From positions 65,871 through 129,870 of the forward strand of contig NZ_BAAAQN010000029.1 of assembly GCF_039531695.1 (NCBI RefSeq): 64,000 nucleotides of DNA, in the 5' to 3' direction. The stretch comes from Catenulispora yoronensis. Its GTDB lineage: Bacteria; Actinomycetota; Actinomycetes; Streptomycetales; Catenulisporaceae. This document shows positions 33,507 through 41,587 of this stretch, in pieces. The position numbers and the translations under genes were made by a program. The notes beneath the pieces were generated by a model that was given only the letters and a program-made list of their open reading frames with translations, ran no database searches and had not been told where the DNA came from. Within the stretch, counting starts at the first letter, position 1. Each line of letters opens with the position of its first letter.

Positions 33507-34249
33507 TCCGCGTCCTGGTCGCCGACGACCAAGCCCTGGTCCGCGGCAGCTTCCGCCTCCTGGTCGAATCCGCGCCCGATCTGACGGCGGTCGGCGAGGC
33601 CGGGACCGGTGCCGAAGCGGTGACAGCGGCTCGCGCGCATCAGCCGGATGTCGTGCTGATGGACGTCCGCATGCCGTTCATGGACGGCATCGAGGCCACC
33701 CGGCGGATCACCGCCGAGCCGGCGACCGCCGATGTCAGGATCCTGATCCTGACCACCTTCGACGTCGACGAGTACGTCTTCGCCGCGCTGCACGCCGGGG
33801 CCAGCGGCTTCCTGCTCAAGGACACCCCGCCGCCGGACCTGCTGGCCGCGATCCGGGTGGTGGCGGCCGGCGAGGCGCTCCTCGCGCCGAGCGCCACCCG
33901 CCGCCTGATCGAGGAGTTCACCCGCCGCCCGGATCCCGACCGCCGTCCGCCCGTCGCGCTCACCGACACCACCGATCGCGAGCGGGAGGTCCTCACGCTG
34001 ATCGGCCGCGGGCTGTCCAACGCGGAGATCGCCGGGCAGCTGCACATCAGCTTGTCCACGGTGAAGACGCACATCGGCCGGCTGCTGATGAAGCTCGAAG
34101 TGCGCGACCGGGCTCAGCTGGTCATCGCCGCCTACGACAATGCCTTGGTCAGCCCGCAGACTCAGCCCCGGACTCAGGCCCAGCCCCAGCCCCAGCCCCA
34201 GATTCAGCCGCAGCCTCAGCCAGCAGCGCCCCGGCGACACACGCTCTGA
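33503..34249 (+). CDS. Two-component response regulator, NarL/LuxR family
   Basis: It is 248 aa. Residues 1-120 are a receiver domain with the acidic pair VADDQ, phospho-acceptor Asp54 in VVLMDVRMPFMDG, Thr in ILTTFD and Lys in FLLKDTPP. Residues ~150-215 are a LuxR-type helix-turn-helix (LTDTTDREREVLTLIGRGLSNAEIAGQLHISLSTVKTHIGRLL). The ATG at 33503 overlaps the kinase stop and has GGAG seven bases upstream. The last ~30 residues are a Gln-Pro repeat tail (QPQPQPQIQPQPQP) whose DNA overlaps the 3' end of the opposing HEAT-repeat gene by 101 bases. It probably activates or represses the divergent ABC exporter. Confidence 0.93.
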   Translation: MIRVLVADDQALVRGSFRLLVESAPDLTAVGEAGTGAEAVTAARAHQPDVVLMDVRMPFMDGIEATRRITAEPATADVRILILTTFDVDEYVFAALHAGASGFLLKDTPPPDLLAAIRVVAAGEALLAPSATRRLIEEFTRRPDPDRRPPVALTDTTDREREVLTLIGRGLSNAEIAGQLHISLSTVKTHIGRLLMKLEVRDRAQLVIAAYDNALVSPQTQPRTQAQPQPQPQIQPQPQPAAPRRHTL

Positions 34250-36065
34250 CATGGCGGCTCGGATCGTCCTCCAGAGTGCGAAGGAGATTGAAAGCCCGCG
34301 GCGTGCCGATCAGGGCCAACGACTTCACCGCCTGCGCACGAACCCGCTCATCAAGGTCCTTGCATGCCTGCGACAGCGCACTCAGCGGATACTGCCCCGT
34401 GCGAGGCGTCGCGCGATGCCCTTCCAGCCACGCCACCGCAGTCCGCGGCCCGCGTCCGTAGTGGAAACGCTGCATCAGATCATCGACCGCCTGCTGATCG
34501 ACCTGCGCGGCGCGCTGGATCCCCCGCGTCGCCACCTCCCGGATCCGGCGGTCCTTCGACGTGTTCACCACATGGATCAACGCGTCGACGACTCGCGGGT
34601 CTCCCCGCTCGGCCAACGGCCGGACCAGCGCCATCCGGATCACGTCATGGAAAATCGCGCTCACCACGAGTTCGACAGCCCGGGGATCAGTGCACCGCGC
34701 CAAGGCATCCATCGCGAGGTCGCGTTCCTTGTCCCGCGAGGTCCGCGCGGCGGTGATGAGCACGTCCACAGCGGGCTCCGGGCCGAGCCGGATCAGGTAG
34801 CGGATCAGCGGCGACTGTATCTTCGACGACTGATGCAAGATCCGCCCGAGGATCTCGCCGATGCGGGGCGCGGCCTCCACGACGCCGAACGCCGCCAGCA
34901 CCGCGGCGGCCGTGCTCCATCCCGCGCGGCCTTTTCGCAGAATGGCCAGAAGATCCGGTATGGCTTCGGTCAGTCCCAGCTGCCCGACCAGATACGCGGC
35001 CCGCGTGGGGTCGGCCTCCGGATCCCGGACGACGGCCAGCGCGGCCCGACCCAGCGCGTCGGTGCCGCCGATGGCCCGGATCGCCTCGTCGGCCCGGGTC
35101 TGGACCGAGCCCGCGACCTTCCAGCCCAGCGACTTGGTCAGCGCCGACAGGCAAGTCCGGTCCCCGATACGTTCCATCGCTTCGATGACCCGCAAATTGT
35201 CCGGCTTCCCGGTCAGCAGCTCGACCAGCCGTCCGATCGCCTCCGGCCGAGTGAGCGCCGGATCGGTGTCGGCCAGTCCGAGGTACGGATGCAGCACTTG
35301 GAGTTCGTGCCGGACCGCCGCCGCCCGGGCCGCCGGATCGTCGACCGTGCGCAGGAATTCGACGGCCGTCCACCGCACGCCGGGGTCCTCGTGGTCGGTC
35401 AACCGCAACGCCAGAGCCAGGTGGGTGTCGGCGGCCAGCGATCTGCTCAGGGCGCGGCGCACCGAACCGATCTCCCATTTCGCGTTCTCCGGATCGTCCG
35501 AGGCCCGCAGCCGCTCCCAAGCGGCCACCAGCGGTTCGACAGCCGCGGCCGACCGCGTCCAGGCCAGCGCGTAGGTCGCGTACAACCGGGTCTCCTCATC
35601 CGGATGACCGAGATCCGCTATCAGTTTCCCGACCAGCTCGGCATCGGCCACGACCAGCCTGGGCCGGTCGGCCCGGACCCGGTTCTCGGCCCGCCGCTGC
35701 GGAGTGGGCGCCGGATAGCCGCCCACCACGTCTATACATTCCTTGATCAGAACGGCCTTCGCGACCACGGCCGCCGGAAAACGGTGGTGCGTACTCGGGT
35801 GCAGACGGGTCGCCTCCGCGATCAGGATCAGCCGCGGCGCGAACCCGGCCGCCGCGAGCAGATCGGGCTTCCACGTCCCGCAGCGAACCAGACCATAGAC
35901 ATACACGCCCGCGACCATCTCGGCGTCGCCGCCGGTCCGTTCCGCCACCAGCGCGGCCACCTGCTCGATGTGGTCCAGGATCAGGACGTCCCGCCGCCCA
36001 CCGCCGCCGTTGAGCAGGCCTCTGAGATCGCGGTGGGCGAAGGCGCGGATTCGCGAGATACGCAT
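34149..36065 (-). CDS. HEAT-repeat protein
   Basis: It is 638 aa. From about residue 130 onward it is a run of ~30-residue HEAT or PBS-lyase-like repeats, such as DLGHPDEETRLYATYALAWTRSAAAVEPLVAAW and RRIREVATRGIQRAA. The last one is DERVRAQAVKSLALIGTPRAFNLLRTLEDDPSRHVRACVAGALL. The N-terminal ~130 residues include a helical domain with LILDHIEQVAALVAERTGGDAEMVAGVYVYGLVRC. It is soluble and probably a protein-protein scaffold. Its 3' end overlaps the response regulator gene antisense by 101 bases, giving a Gly/Ala/Glu/Ser tail. Its 5' end overlaps the MFS gene on the same strand by 85 bases. Confidence 0.85.
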   Translation of the reverse strand: MRISRIRAFAHRDLRGLLNGGGGRRDVLILDHIEQVAALVAERTGGDAEMVAGVYVYGLVRCGTWKPDLLAAAGFAPRLILIAEATRLHPSTHHRFPAAVVAKAVLIKECIDVVGGYPAPTPQRRAENRVRADRPRLVVADAELVGKLIADLGHPDEETRLYATYALAWTRSAAAVEPLVAAWERLRASDDPENAKWEIGSVRRALSRSLAADTHLALALRLTDHEDPGVRWTAVEFLRTVDDPAARAAAVRHELQVLHPYLGLADTDPALTRPEAIGRLVELLTGKPDNLRVIEAMERIGDRTCLSALTKSLGWKVAGSVQTRADEAIRAIGGTDALGRAALAVVRDPEADPTRAAYLVGQLGLTEAIPDLLAILRKGRAGWSTAAAVLAAFGVVEAAPRIGEILGRILHQSSKIQSPLIRYLIRLGPEPAVDVLITAARTSRDKERDLAMDALARCTDPRAVELVVSAIFHDVIRMALVRPLAERGDPRVVDALIHVVNTSKDRRIREVATRGIQRAAQVDQQAVDDLMQRFHYGRGPRTAVAWLEGHRATPRTGQYPLSALSQACKDLDERVRAQAVKSLALIGTPRAFNLLRTLEDDPSRHVRACVAGALLAEAAAESGAGAGAGPESGAESAG

Positions 36066-37309
36066 GGCTGCATTGAACCAGTCGGCAGCTCAGCGTCGCG
36101 CAGGGCCTGGGCGGTGATCCGCGACGCGAGCAGCAGCGCGGCGAGGACGAGTCCGACGGCGGCCGCGACGAAGGGGGCCCGGATCCCGAAGCGGCTGCCG
36201 ACCAGGCCGCCGGCCAGGGCGCCGAGCGGGACGACGCCCAGCACGACCAGCCGGTAGGCGGCGGTCACGCGGCCGAGGAGCTCGTCGGGGACCGCCGCCT
36301 GACGCAGGGTGCTGACGACGATCTGGTTCAGCGAGCCGGCCACCGCCGCGAAGAACATCGCGACCAGCGCGAGCAGAGTGCTGTGCCCCAGACCGAGCAC
36401 GGCATAGCTGCCCGCCGGGACCAGCGCGGCCAGCCAGGTGGTCACCCCGCCGCCGATCCGGGGCACGACGTGTTCGGCCAGCAGCGAGCCGACGATCGCC
36501 CCGGCGGCGGGCACCGCGATGAACAGCCCGTACCGCGACGCCGGTATCCCGTACGGGCCGGTGACCAGCAGCACGAGCAGGCCGCCGGTGGCGGAGCTGA
36601 AGAAGTTGATCGCGGCGGAGATGAAGGCGACGCGGCGCAGCAGGCCGTGGCGCCAGAAGTGGGTCCAGCCGGACCGGATGTCCTGGCGGATGGTGGTCGG
36701 CGTCGAGTGGCGCCGTTCCTGCTCCTCGCTCGTGGGGCGCAGCGCCGGCAGCACGAACGCGGCCAGCCCGGCCAGCGCGAAGGCGGCGGCGCCGGTGTAG
36801 AAGGCGGCGGAGGCCGCCACCGCGAACAGCGCCGCCCCGGCGGGCGGGCCCACGAAGGTGTTGATCACCGACTGGGTCGCGAACAGGCGGCCGTTGGCCC
36901 GCTCCAGGCGCTCGCGCGGCAGGAGCCGGGGCGGAATCGTCAGCGCGGCGTTGTCGACCAGGGTCTCGGCGCAGCCGGCCAGGAACACGGCCGCGTAGAG
37001 CAGCGCGACGTGCCGCCATCCGTTCGCCAGGGACAGCGCGAGCAGCGCGAATCCCGCGGCGCGCAGCCAGTTGCCGGCCGTGAGGATCCGGCGCCGGTCC
37101 AGCCGGTCGGCCAGCGCGCCGGCCGGCAGCGTCGCGATCAGCCAGGGCAGGAACTGCACCACCGTCATGCCCGCCACCACCAGCGGGTCCCGGCTCAGGG
37201 TGGCGACCAGCAGCGGCGCCGCGGCCGCCAGCAGCCCGTCGGCGAGGTTCGAGGACGCCTGGGACGCCCACAGCGCGGCGAACGCCCGGCGGGGGGACAC
37301 AGCTGGCAC
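35981..37309 (-). CDS. MFS drug-efflux-type transporter
   Basis: It is 442 aa from the GTG at 37309, which has GGGAGG six bases upstream; the frame extends to 37390 without a ribosome site. About twelve membrane helices are visible. The motif A-like loop between helices 2 and 3 reads GALADRLDRRRILTAGNWLRA and a second half begins after RSGWTHFWRHGLLRR. This is the enterobactin/MFS_3 exporter type (ETLVDNAALTIPPRLLPRERLERANGRLFATQSVINTFVGPPAG). It exports a drug or metabolite by proton antiport; the substrate is unknown. It diverges from a CGNR-type regulator that probably controls it. Confidence 0.92.
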   Translation of the reverse strand: MPAVSPRRAFAALWASQASSNLADGLLAAAAPLLVATLSRDPLVVAGMTVVQFLPWLIATLPAGALADRLDRRRILTAGNWLRAAGFALLALSLANGWRHVALLYAAVFLAGCAETLVDNAALTIPPRLLPRERLERANGRLFATQSVINTFVGPPAGAALFAVAASAAFYTGAAAFALAGLAAFVLPALRPTSEEQERRHSTPTTIRQDIRSGWTHFWRHGLLRRVAFISAAINFFSSATGGLLVLLVTGPYGIPASRYGLFIAVPAAGAIVGSLLAEHVVPRIGGGVTTWLAALVPAGSYAVLGLGHSTLLALVAMFFAAVAGSLNQIVVSTLRQAAVPDELLGRVTAAYRLVVLGVVPLGALAGGLVGSRFGIRAPFVAAAVGLVLAALLLASRITAQALRDAELPTGSMQPCVSRESAPSPTAISEACSTAAVGGGTS

Positions 37310-37419
37310 GATCGGCCTCCCGGATCTGTTCCTCATGGGTATCGCGTCGATTGCCCATGAAGCATGCCAGCGCCAACCTCTCACATGCAATAATCACTTC
37401 ATCCATGAGAGGAGTCGTC
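37310..37419. promoter_or_regulatory. Divergent promoter/operator region with dyads
   Basis: This short region drives the MFS gene to the left and the CGNR gene to the right. Two imperfect inverted repeats are visible. One is tcatgggtatcg paired with cgattgcccatga (37333-37360). The other is cctctcacatg paired with catgagagg (37378-37412), the second running into the CGNR ribosome site. Both are plausible operators for the CGNR protein. Confidence 0.5.
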
Positions 37420-38007
37420 GTGAAGTTCGGCCACATCGCCGGCGACCGCATGCTCGATCTGGTCAACACCGTCGACTGGCGGCTCGGCGGCGACGAGCGC
37501 GCCGAACGGCTGGGGTCGTTCGCCGACGTCGTCGACTGGTGCGCGGAGTCCGACCTGGTCACGGCTGCCGAGGCGGAGGCCCTGCGCGGTCTGGCCGACC
37601 AGGACGACGCCCGGGCCGAACAGGAACGGCGACAGGTCGTCGAGGCGCGCGAGCAGTTCTACGCGGCCGTCTTCGAGGACGACACCGAAGCCGCCGCGGC
37701 CCTGGCGACGATGTACCGCTCAGCGATCGCCGCGGCGGATCTGGTCCACACCGACGGCCGCTGGCAATGGCAGGACCGGGAGACCGACCTGCGCCTGCCC
37801 CGCGACCGCATCGTCCGCGGCCTGCTGGCGCTGGCCCAGCGCGACGACCTGGACCGCCTCCACCAATGCGAAGACCGCAAATGCGGCTGGGTCTACCTCG
37901 ACACGTCGCCGCGCCGGAACCGCCGCTGGTGCAACACCAAGGACTGCGGCGATCGCAACCGCGCCCGCGCTTACTACGCGCGACAGAAGGCCAAGAGCCA
38001 CGATTAG
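37420..38007 (+). CDS. CGNR zinc-finger / ABATE-domain regulator
   Basis: It is 195 aa from the GTG at 37420, five bases after GAGAGGAG (upstream in-frame ATGs exist at 37351 and 37405). The N-terminal ABATE domain reads LDLVNTVDWRLGGDERAERL. The C-terminal zinc finger reads CEDRKCGWVYLDTSPRRNRRWC..KDCGDRNR with four Cys in the C-x4-C-x(n)-C-x4-C layout and the CGDRNR (CGNR-like) box. Proteins of this group are taken to be DNA-binding stress-type regulators. Being divergent from an exporter suggests local control of that gene and of itself. Confidence 0.88.
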   Translation: MKFGHIAGDRMLDLVNTVDWRLGGDERAERLGSFADVVDWCAESDLVTAAEAEALRGLADQDDARAEQERRQVVEAREQFYAAVFEDDTEAAAALATMYRSAIAAADLVHTDGRWQWQDRETDLRLPRDRIVRGLLALAQRDDLDRLHQCEDRKCGWVYLDTSPRRNRRWCNTKDCGDRNRARAYYARQKAKSHD

Positions 38008-38072
38008 AACCGAGGCGCCGGACATGAGTCGCCCACGCCGAGTATCAAGATGCTGTGATATGCGTTCGGCGT

Positions 38073-38999
38073 CTAAGCATTGCGATACGCGTTCGGCGTC
38101 GTCCCGTACGCGGCACGGAACACCCTGCTGAAGTGCGCCGGTTCGGCGAAGCCCCAACCAGCCGCGATCACGCTCACCGGGCGGTTGGCCTGCGACCGGT
38201 CGCGCAGATCGTGGCGGCAATGCGCCAGCCGCCGCTCCCGGATCCAGCCGGCGACCGTGGTCTGCTCCTCGTGGAACAGCTTGTGCAGGTAGCGGGTCGA
38301 GATGTAGTGCGCGGCCGCTATCCGGTCCGGAGTGAGGTCGGGTTCGGAGAGATGGCACTCGATGTAGGACAGGATCGTCAGCAGGAGCGGTCGCCGCTCG
38401 ACGGCCGGCGCGTCCGGATCCTCGGCGTAGACCGTGGCCAGCAGGTCCAGGATGTTGTCGGCGAGGCGGGCGTCGCCCGAGCCGCTGAAGGCGTCGAACT
38501 GTTCCGACAGCTTGCGCAGCAACGCCGAGAACACCGCGCCCACGCCCTGCGCACCGGACACCCGACGGCCGCTGATCTCCCTGATCCGGTTGCCCGGCAA
38601 GCGGAACATCGACCGCGGAAGCATCAGCACCAGCTGCTGGTACGGCTGGTCGAAACGCATTGCATAAGGCCGACCGGTCTCGTAGATCGTGAAGTCGCCC
38701 GGTTTGAGGACGGCTTCCCGCTCGCCCTGGGTGAACAGGCACGGCCCGCGCAGCTGGAGCCCGACCTTGTAGCACTCCGGGTCCGAGCTGGCGATCAGCG
38801 CGGGCGTGCGGAAGACCTCGTGCGGCGTCGCGCTCACCTGGCAGACCCGGATCGCGCCGAGGTCGACGGTGCGCAGCCGGCCTTCGAACGGCCCGGGTGC
38901 CGCCGTCTCGACGCGCAGCGGTGCGAACGTGTGGGAGACCAGGTCCCGGAATCCGTCGAACCGTCTCGCCGTCCGCACGTCGTCCACCGCTGCCGGCAT
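38073..38999 (-). CDS. AraC-family transcriptional regulator (AraC-like ligand-binding N-domain)
   Basis: It is 308 aa. Residues ~25-180 form the cupin-like AraC_binding_2 domain (VCQVSATPHEVFRTPALIASSDPECYKVGLQLRGPC, KPGDFTIYETGRPYAM). Residues ~210-305 are the two-helix-turn-helix DNA-binding domain: LTPDRIAAAHYISTRYLHKLFHEE and VSVIAAGWGFAEPAHFSRVFRAAYGTTPNAYR. It diverges from a close paralogue across a 250-bp region. Its target could be that paralogue, itself or the sugar transporter beyond. Confidence 0.93.
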   Translation of the reverse strand: MPAAVDDVRTARRFDGFRDLVSHTFAPLRVETAAPGPFEGRLRTVDLGAIRVCQVSATPHEVFRTPALIASSDPECYKVGLQLRGPCLFTQGEREAVLKPGDFTIYETGRPYAMRFDQPYQQLVLMLPRSMFRLPGNRIREISGRRVSGAQGVGAVFSALLRKLSEQFDAFSGSGDARLADNILDLLATVYAEDPDAPAVERRPLLLTILSYIECHLSEPDLTPDRIAAAHYISTRYLHKLFHEEQTTVAGWIRERRLAHCRHDLRDRSQANRPVSVIAAGWGFAEPAHFSRVFRAAYGTTPNAYRNA

Positions 39000-39249
39000 G
39001 AGTCCTCCCCTGGCCGATGCTCGAAGCCGGACGCAAGATTTACGGTATCGTATACAGTCTGCTCGTCAAGTAGTAGCTTCGCGGTAACGGGAGCCGGCGT
39101 CGCGCGGCGAAGGCGTATCAGAGCCCGCACTACCACTGGTAGGCGCTGAGCAACCAGTTCTTGCCTCAGACCGCACGGCCGGTTGTCCAGGACGGCACAA
39201 TCAGCGCCCGTGCGCGTACACCGCGTTCCCGGCCGGGCAGCATGGAGGC
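39000..39249. promoter_or_regulatory. Divergent promoter region between two AraC paralogues
   Basis: It is 250 bases without a gene. A dyad-like tacggtatcgtatac at 39041-39055 is the only clear element and overlaps a likely promoter of the left gene. The right gene has GGAGGC immediately before its ATG, rather close for normal ribosome binding. Confidence 0.4.
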
Positions 39250-40206
39250 ATGACCACGCTGGTTCGACGTCGTGACGTTCCGGTGTCCCCACCCGTCCTC
39301 ACGCTCGGGGAGCCCGACCGGTTCGACGGCCGGATCCGCACGCTGGAGCTCGGCGAGCTGGTCGTCGCCGAGGTCCGCGCGGACACCCGCCAGGAGCACC
39401 GCGCCCCGCGCCTCGGCGCCCGGCACACCGCCGCCCCGCACTACCTGCTGACCATGCCGGTGCGGGGGCGCTGCGTCGTGGAGCAGCACGGCCGGCAGGC
39501 CCGGCTCGACCCGTTCGACCTGGCACTGCACGACACCGCCCGGCCGTCGTCGGTCCTGGCCGAGGACGGCTGCCGGATGCTGACGCTGACCTTCCCCCGG
39601 CACGCCCTGCGGCTGCCGGCCGATCGCGTCGCCGATCTGACCGCGATCCGGATCCCCGGCGCGCACGGCGTGCCGGCGTTGCTCGGCGCGACGCTGAACG
39701 GCCTGCCCTCAGCGGTCGCCGACACCTCCGCGACGCAGGCGATCCGCCTGGCGGACAGCGTGCTGGGCCTGGTGAACTCGGCCCTGGCCGATCAGCTCGG
39801 CACCGGTCCGGCCGACCCCGTGGCCGGACAACGGGCCCTGCTGCTGCGGATGCAGGCGTTCGCCGAGGAGCACTTGGCGGACGCGGACCTCTCCCCCACC
39901 GACATCGCCGCCGCGGTGCACGTCTCCATCGGTTACCTGCACAAGGTGTTCCGCGCCGAGGGCACCACCGCGTCCCGCTGGATCCGGGCCCGGCGGCTGG
40001 AGCACTGCCGCCACGACCTGACCGCGCCGGCCGAGGCCGCTCCGGCGGTCAGCGAGGTCGCCGCCCGGTGGGGCTTCGTCGACGCGGCGCATTTCAGCAA
40101 GCTGTTCAAGAACGCCTACGGCATGCCGCCCCGCGAGTATCGCAACATGACCGAAATCGCACGGAACAAGCGAAACAAAGGGACGGATCATCCCACTGCG
40201 GAATAG
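39250..40206 (+). CDS. AraC-family transcriptional regulator, paralogue of the divergent gene
   Basis: It is 318 aa with the same two-domain layout. The N-domain has VAEVRADTRQEHRAPRLGARHTAAPHYLLTMPVRGRC and DPFDLALHDTARPSSVL. The DNA-binding part is LSPTDIAAAVHVSIGYLHKVFRAEGTTASRWIRARRLEHCRHDL and VAARWGFVDAAHFSKLFKNAYGMPPREYR. The last 100 residues align well with the divergent regulator, so the two arose by duplication. It precedes the sugar ABC operon on the same strand by 303 bases and is the likeliest local regulator of it. Confidence 0.93.
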   Translation: MTTLVRRRDVPVSPPVLTLGEPDRFDGRIRTLELGELVVAEVRADTRQEHRAPRLGARHTAAPHYLLTMPVRGRCVVEQHGRQARLDPFDLALHDTARPSSVLAEDGCRMLTLTFPRHALRLPADRVADLTAIRIPGAHGVPALLGATLNGLPSAVADTSATQAIRLADSVLGLVNSALADQLGTGPADPVAGQRALLLRMQAFAEEHLADADLSPTDIAAAVHVSIGYLHKVFRAEGTTASRWIRARRLEHCRHDLTAPAEAAPAVSEVAARWGFVDAAHFSKLFKNAYGMPPREYRNMTEIARNKRNKGTDHPTAE

Positions 40207-40509
40207 CAGAGCACAGCGGTACCACTGACGCGATCCCTCAAGCGTCGTAAGCATCGCCGTGTTCACCCGCCGGGACCGCTTCCCCGTCCACACCTGCAAG
40301 GGTCGCATCGCGGATCGATTCTGATTCCTCCGCGCTGACCCTTTATTCGTCGTTCCCGAAAACCGGTCATTCGGCACTTCTGAATCCATTGTCCTGAACC
40401 TCGGTCGTGTCCGCGCGGACAAGAGCTGTGTACGCACAGACAAGTGATTCAGACCACACCTGAGCAGACTGTCCTCACGAGAACGACGCAGAGGCCAGGT
40501 GACCGTATT
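40207..40509. other. Intergenic leader of the sugar ABC operon
   Basis: It is 303 bases with no credible gene. It holds a likely promoter and a small dyad (separate entry). In-frame sequence from 40444 to the chosen permease start looks non-coding or a weakly supported N-terminal extension. Confidence 0.4.
40426..40439. promoter_or_regulatory. Dyad CTGTG-tacg-CACAG upstream of the sugar ABC operon
   Basis: A perfect five-base inverted repeat with a four-base spacer, about 70 bases before the permease start. It is short and could be an operator for a regulator of the transporter or chance. Confidence 0.3.
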
Positions 40510-41568
40510 GTGACCGCGAACCAGACCGACCAGGCCGAATCGGCGGACAAGAGCAAGCACCAGCCGATGACCGCTCCCGCCCGCGGAGTGCCACCGCAGT
40601 TGCGAAGACTTTTCCAAGCCGAATCGAACAGTGTGTTGATCGCGACGATCGCCCTGATCGTCTTGATCGGCGCGCTGCACCCCAATTTCTTCAACGCGGG
40701 CCAGCTGCGCGACATGCTTCAGAGTTCTGTTTATGTCGCCTTGCTGGCCAGCGGTATGGCTTTCCTGTTGTCCATGCGCGAGATCGACCTGTCCGTGGGC
40801 GCGAACTTCGGGCTGTCGCTGATCTCGACCGCGCTGCTGATCCGGTCCGGGATCAACCCGTGGCTGGCCGGCCTGGCCGGGATCGTCATCGGCGCCGCCA
40901 TGGGCTTGGTCAACGCCCTGATCGTGCAATTCATCGCGATCCCGGCGATCGTCGCGACCTTGGCCTCGATGCAGATCTATCGGGGTCTGGCACTGGCATT
41001 GTCCGGCGGGCAGCAAGTGAACGGTCTGCCGCTGAACAACTCTTTCTTCGACACTCTCGCCGGCAAGTTCCTCGGCCTGCCGATAAGTGTCTGGATATTG
41101 ATCGCGGTGACCGCGGCGTTGACCGTCGTCCTGCGCTTGACGCCCTTCGGCTATCGAGTGCGGTCGATCGGCTCGAATCCTGAAGCGGCCCAGTTCTCCG
41201 GCATTTCTCAGCCGTGGACCCGGGTGAAGGTGCTGGTGCTGGTCGGCGCGCTGTGCGGGCTGGCCGGCGTGCTCGGTCTGGCGTTCTTCACCAGTGGCGA
41301 CCCCAATGTCGGCACGGGTTTCGAGCTCCAGGCGATCGCCGCCGCGGTGATCGGCGGAACCCCGCTGCGCGGCGGCAGCGCGACCGTCGTCGGCGCGGTG
41401 ATCGGTGCCATTCTGCTCAGCGTCGTGTCGAGCGGATTGGTGTACTTCAACATTCCGGCGAACTGGAGCTCGTTCGCCAGCGGAATAGTCGTCCTGCTCG
41501 CGGTCGCGGTGGACAGCCTGCTGCGGAGCCGGCGCAAGGCAAGGAAATCAGAACTCGGATTGTCATAG
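40510..41568 (+). CDS. Ribose/xylose-type ABC transporter permease (RbsC-like)
   Basis: It is 352 aa from the GTG at 40510 (AGGTGA seven bases upstream; a GTG at 40444 has no ribosome site). Eight to ten membrane helices are visible. The family marks are EIDLSVGANFGLSLI, the NALIVQFIAIPAIVATLASMQIYRGLAL block and IAAAVIGGTPLRGGSATVVGAVIGA near the end. It imports a sugar with the downstream binding protein and ATPase. Gene order permease, binding protein, ATPase is less usual than the rbs order. Confidence 0.92.
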   Translation: MTANQTDQAESADKSKHQPMTAPARGVPPQLRRLFQAESNSVLIATIALIVLIGALHPNFFNAGQLRDMLQSSVYVALLASGMAFLLSMREIDLSVGANFGLSLISTALLIRSGINPWLAGLAGIVIGAAMGLVNALIVQFIAIPAIVATLASMQIYRGLALALSGGQQVNGLPLNNSFFDTLAGKFLGLPISVWILIAVTAALTVVLRLTPFGYRVRSIGSNPEAAQFSGISQPWTRVKVLVLVGALCGLAGVLGLAFFTSGDPNVGTGFELQAIAAAVIGGTPLRGGSATVVGAVIGAILLSVVSSGLVYFNIPANWSSFASGIVVLLAVAVDSLLRSRRKARKSELGLS

Positions 41569-41587
41569 TCTTCCAGGGAGGTCAATA

